From JAZDLC01 sp043802345 (lineage in GTDB: Bacteria > Planctomycetota > B15-G4 > JADJEK01), in assembly GCA_043802345.1 (NCBI GenBank), contig JAZDLC010000227.1:1-24967 (forward strand): a stretch of DNA of 24,967 bases, written 5' to 3'. The notes below the pieces were generated by a model. The model saw only the letters and a program-made list of their open reading frames with translations. It made no database searches and was not told the origin of the DNA. The position numbers and the translations under genes were made by a program. Numbering within the stretch: the stretch's first letter is position 1; each line of letters begins with the position of its first letter. Positions 24,123-24,967 of this stretch are shown one piece after another.

Positions 24123-24257
24123 TCGCGGTGCGACACCGTCGCGCGGTCAGCCGAACCGTTCAGGAGTCTCGCAGCACGTCGACATCCGCCACCGCCCTCT
24201 CTCTCTCCCGCGGGCACAGGCTCAGCATGCCGGCACTCCCCCCGTTCTTCACCTCCC

Positions 24258-24967
24258 TCACCCGGTCCAGACTCGCAGCGATTGCGCCCAGCGGGCGAGG
24301 CGGATCAGGGCGCCGGCGAGCTTCGGCACGCTGAGTTGGATGGGCCGGGTCTCGAGGCAGCGGACGACGTGGCGGGCGGCGGCCTCGCGCGAGATCATCA
24401 GCGGCCGGACGCTGGATTTGGCCATCTTGGTGTCGACGAAACCGAAGCGGATGTTGGTGACCGCCACGCCGTGCCTTCTCAGTTTCAGCGCCATCGAGAC
24501 CAGGTAGTTGGAGAAACCCGCCTTCGACGCCGAATAGGAAGGCGCGTCGTGGTTGTAGAGATCGTCGACAAGACTGGAGAGGCCGATGAAATGGCCGCTC
24601 TTCCGTTCCAGCCAGTGCGGCACGAGGACTTCCAGGGTGCGCACCATCTGCAGGAAGTTGACGTCGATCACGTGCGCCTCCCGGGACAGGTCCGGCAGTT
24701 CGAGGCCGGAACCGATGCCGACGCAGAAGATGCAGGCATCGAAGCTCCCTTCCTCCTGAAGCAGGCGCAGCAGCAGTTCGCGGTACCCGGACGCGGCCAC
24801 ATCCTGAACCTCGTGCCGCGGGCCGCCCTCGCCGAGGGGGCTCCCGCTGCGCGAGATCCCGACGACATGGTCGCCATGCGCGACAAGTTGCTCCGTCACC
24901 GCGGCGCCGATGCCGTCGGAGTTGCCGATGATCAGGACCCGCCGTCCCGTTGCGGCGGGAAAGCCCG
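24258..24967 (-). CDS. Short-chain dehydrogenase/reductase (5' end missing)
   Basis: The frame is open to the right edge, so the start is outside the window; about 235 residues are visible. The cofactor-binding motif G-x3-G-x-G is seen as IGNSDGIGAA near visible residues 13-22, before the GTG at 24899. The catalytic set is present: Ser in FIGLSSL and Tyr-x-x-x-Lys in YSASKAGF. The usual NNAG motif is replaced by CVGIG. SDR enzymes oxidise or reduce alcohols and ketones with NAD(P); the substrate cannot be told. The C-terminus (VRCLETRPIQLSVPKLAGALIRL) resembles DltE/YqjQ-like SDRs that act near membranes, which is a weak hint only. Confidence 0.93.
   Translation of the reverse strand, partial: GFPAATGRRVLIIGNSDGIGAAVTEQLVAHGDHVVGISRSGSPLGEGGPRHEVQDVAASGYRELLLRLLQEEGSFDACIFCVGIGSGLELPDLSREAHVIDVNFLQMVRTLEVLVPHWLERKSGHFIGLSSLVDDLYNHDAPSYSASKAGFSNYLVSMALKLRRHGVAVTNIRFGFVDTKMAKSSVRPLMISREAAARHVVRCLETRPIQLSVPKLAGALIRLARWAQSLRVWTG

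Larger units (their letters stand above)
23987..24257. other. AT-rich then GC-rich intergenic stretch without a gene
   Basis: The left part, to about 24075, is AT-rich and holds the promoter candidate. The right part is GC-rich with a C12 run and pyrimidine-rich patches (CTCTCTCTC near 24200). Open frames across it show no protein-like composition. I see no RNA gene. Confidence 0.6.

Noticed and set aside
1..24967. tRNA, rRNA, insertion sequences or transposase genes
   Set aside because: I saw no cloverleaf-like or rRNA-like sequence and no transposase motif anywhere in the window.

Overview
The window is a GC-rich bacterial chromosome segment with long, tightly packed genes. The organism is most likely a planctomycete or a close relative. 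Three features suggest this: an ECF sigma factor overlapping a giant Ser/Thr kinase with WD40 repeats, a sigma factor fused to a membrane segment and carboxypeptidase-regulatory-like repeats, and a secreted LamG protein with a C-terminal domain of the 'YGxGCPG' type that I associate with Planctomycetota. This assignment comes from gene content only and is not certain.

Layout. Bases 1-2933 (+) hold the 3' part of a large membrane protein with a winged-helix-like segment, one membrane helix, a PEGA domain and a PQQ-type beta-propeller. Bases 2934-3331 are non-coding and carry a paired GAGTAC repeat element. Bases 3332-10064 (-) are a compact clade II (atypical) nitrous oxide reductase operon, in transcription order: nosZ, a NosB-like membrane protein, a single open frame joining nosD and nosF, nosY, nosL, and a c-type cytochrome lipoprotein. 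NosZ reduces N2O to N2. NosDFY and NosL serve copper-site maturation. The cytochrome and the NosB-like protein are candidate electron-transfer partners. Bases 10271-13642 (-) encode the membrane-tethered sigma factor. Bases 13906-15678 (+) encode the LamG exoprotein. A strong stem-loop lies between it and the convergent kinase gene. Bases 15732-20494 (-) are the sigma factor/kinase-WD40 pair with a 4-base overlap.

Bases 20562-21351 contain two gene remnants back to back, a serine hydrolase (-) and a LytS-type histidine kinase (+), each lacking its 5' half at the same junction near 21030. A complete LytTR response regulator follows. Bases 22074-23973 (-) are an AbiE-like nucleotidyltransferase/winged-helix pair resembling a type IV toxin-antitoxin system. 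Its AT-rich upstream region carries a promoter candidate and overlapping palindromes. A short-chain dehydrogenase (-) runs off the right edge.

The observations most worth following are the in-frame NosD-NosF polypeptide, the inverted GAGTAC elements with hairpin cores, the one-polypeptide transmembrane sigma factor, and the double-truncation junction. I did not find a wholly new system that the sequence alone can prove.
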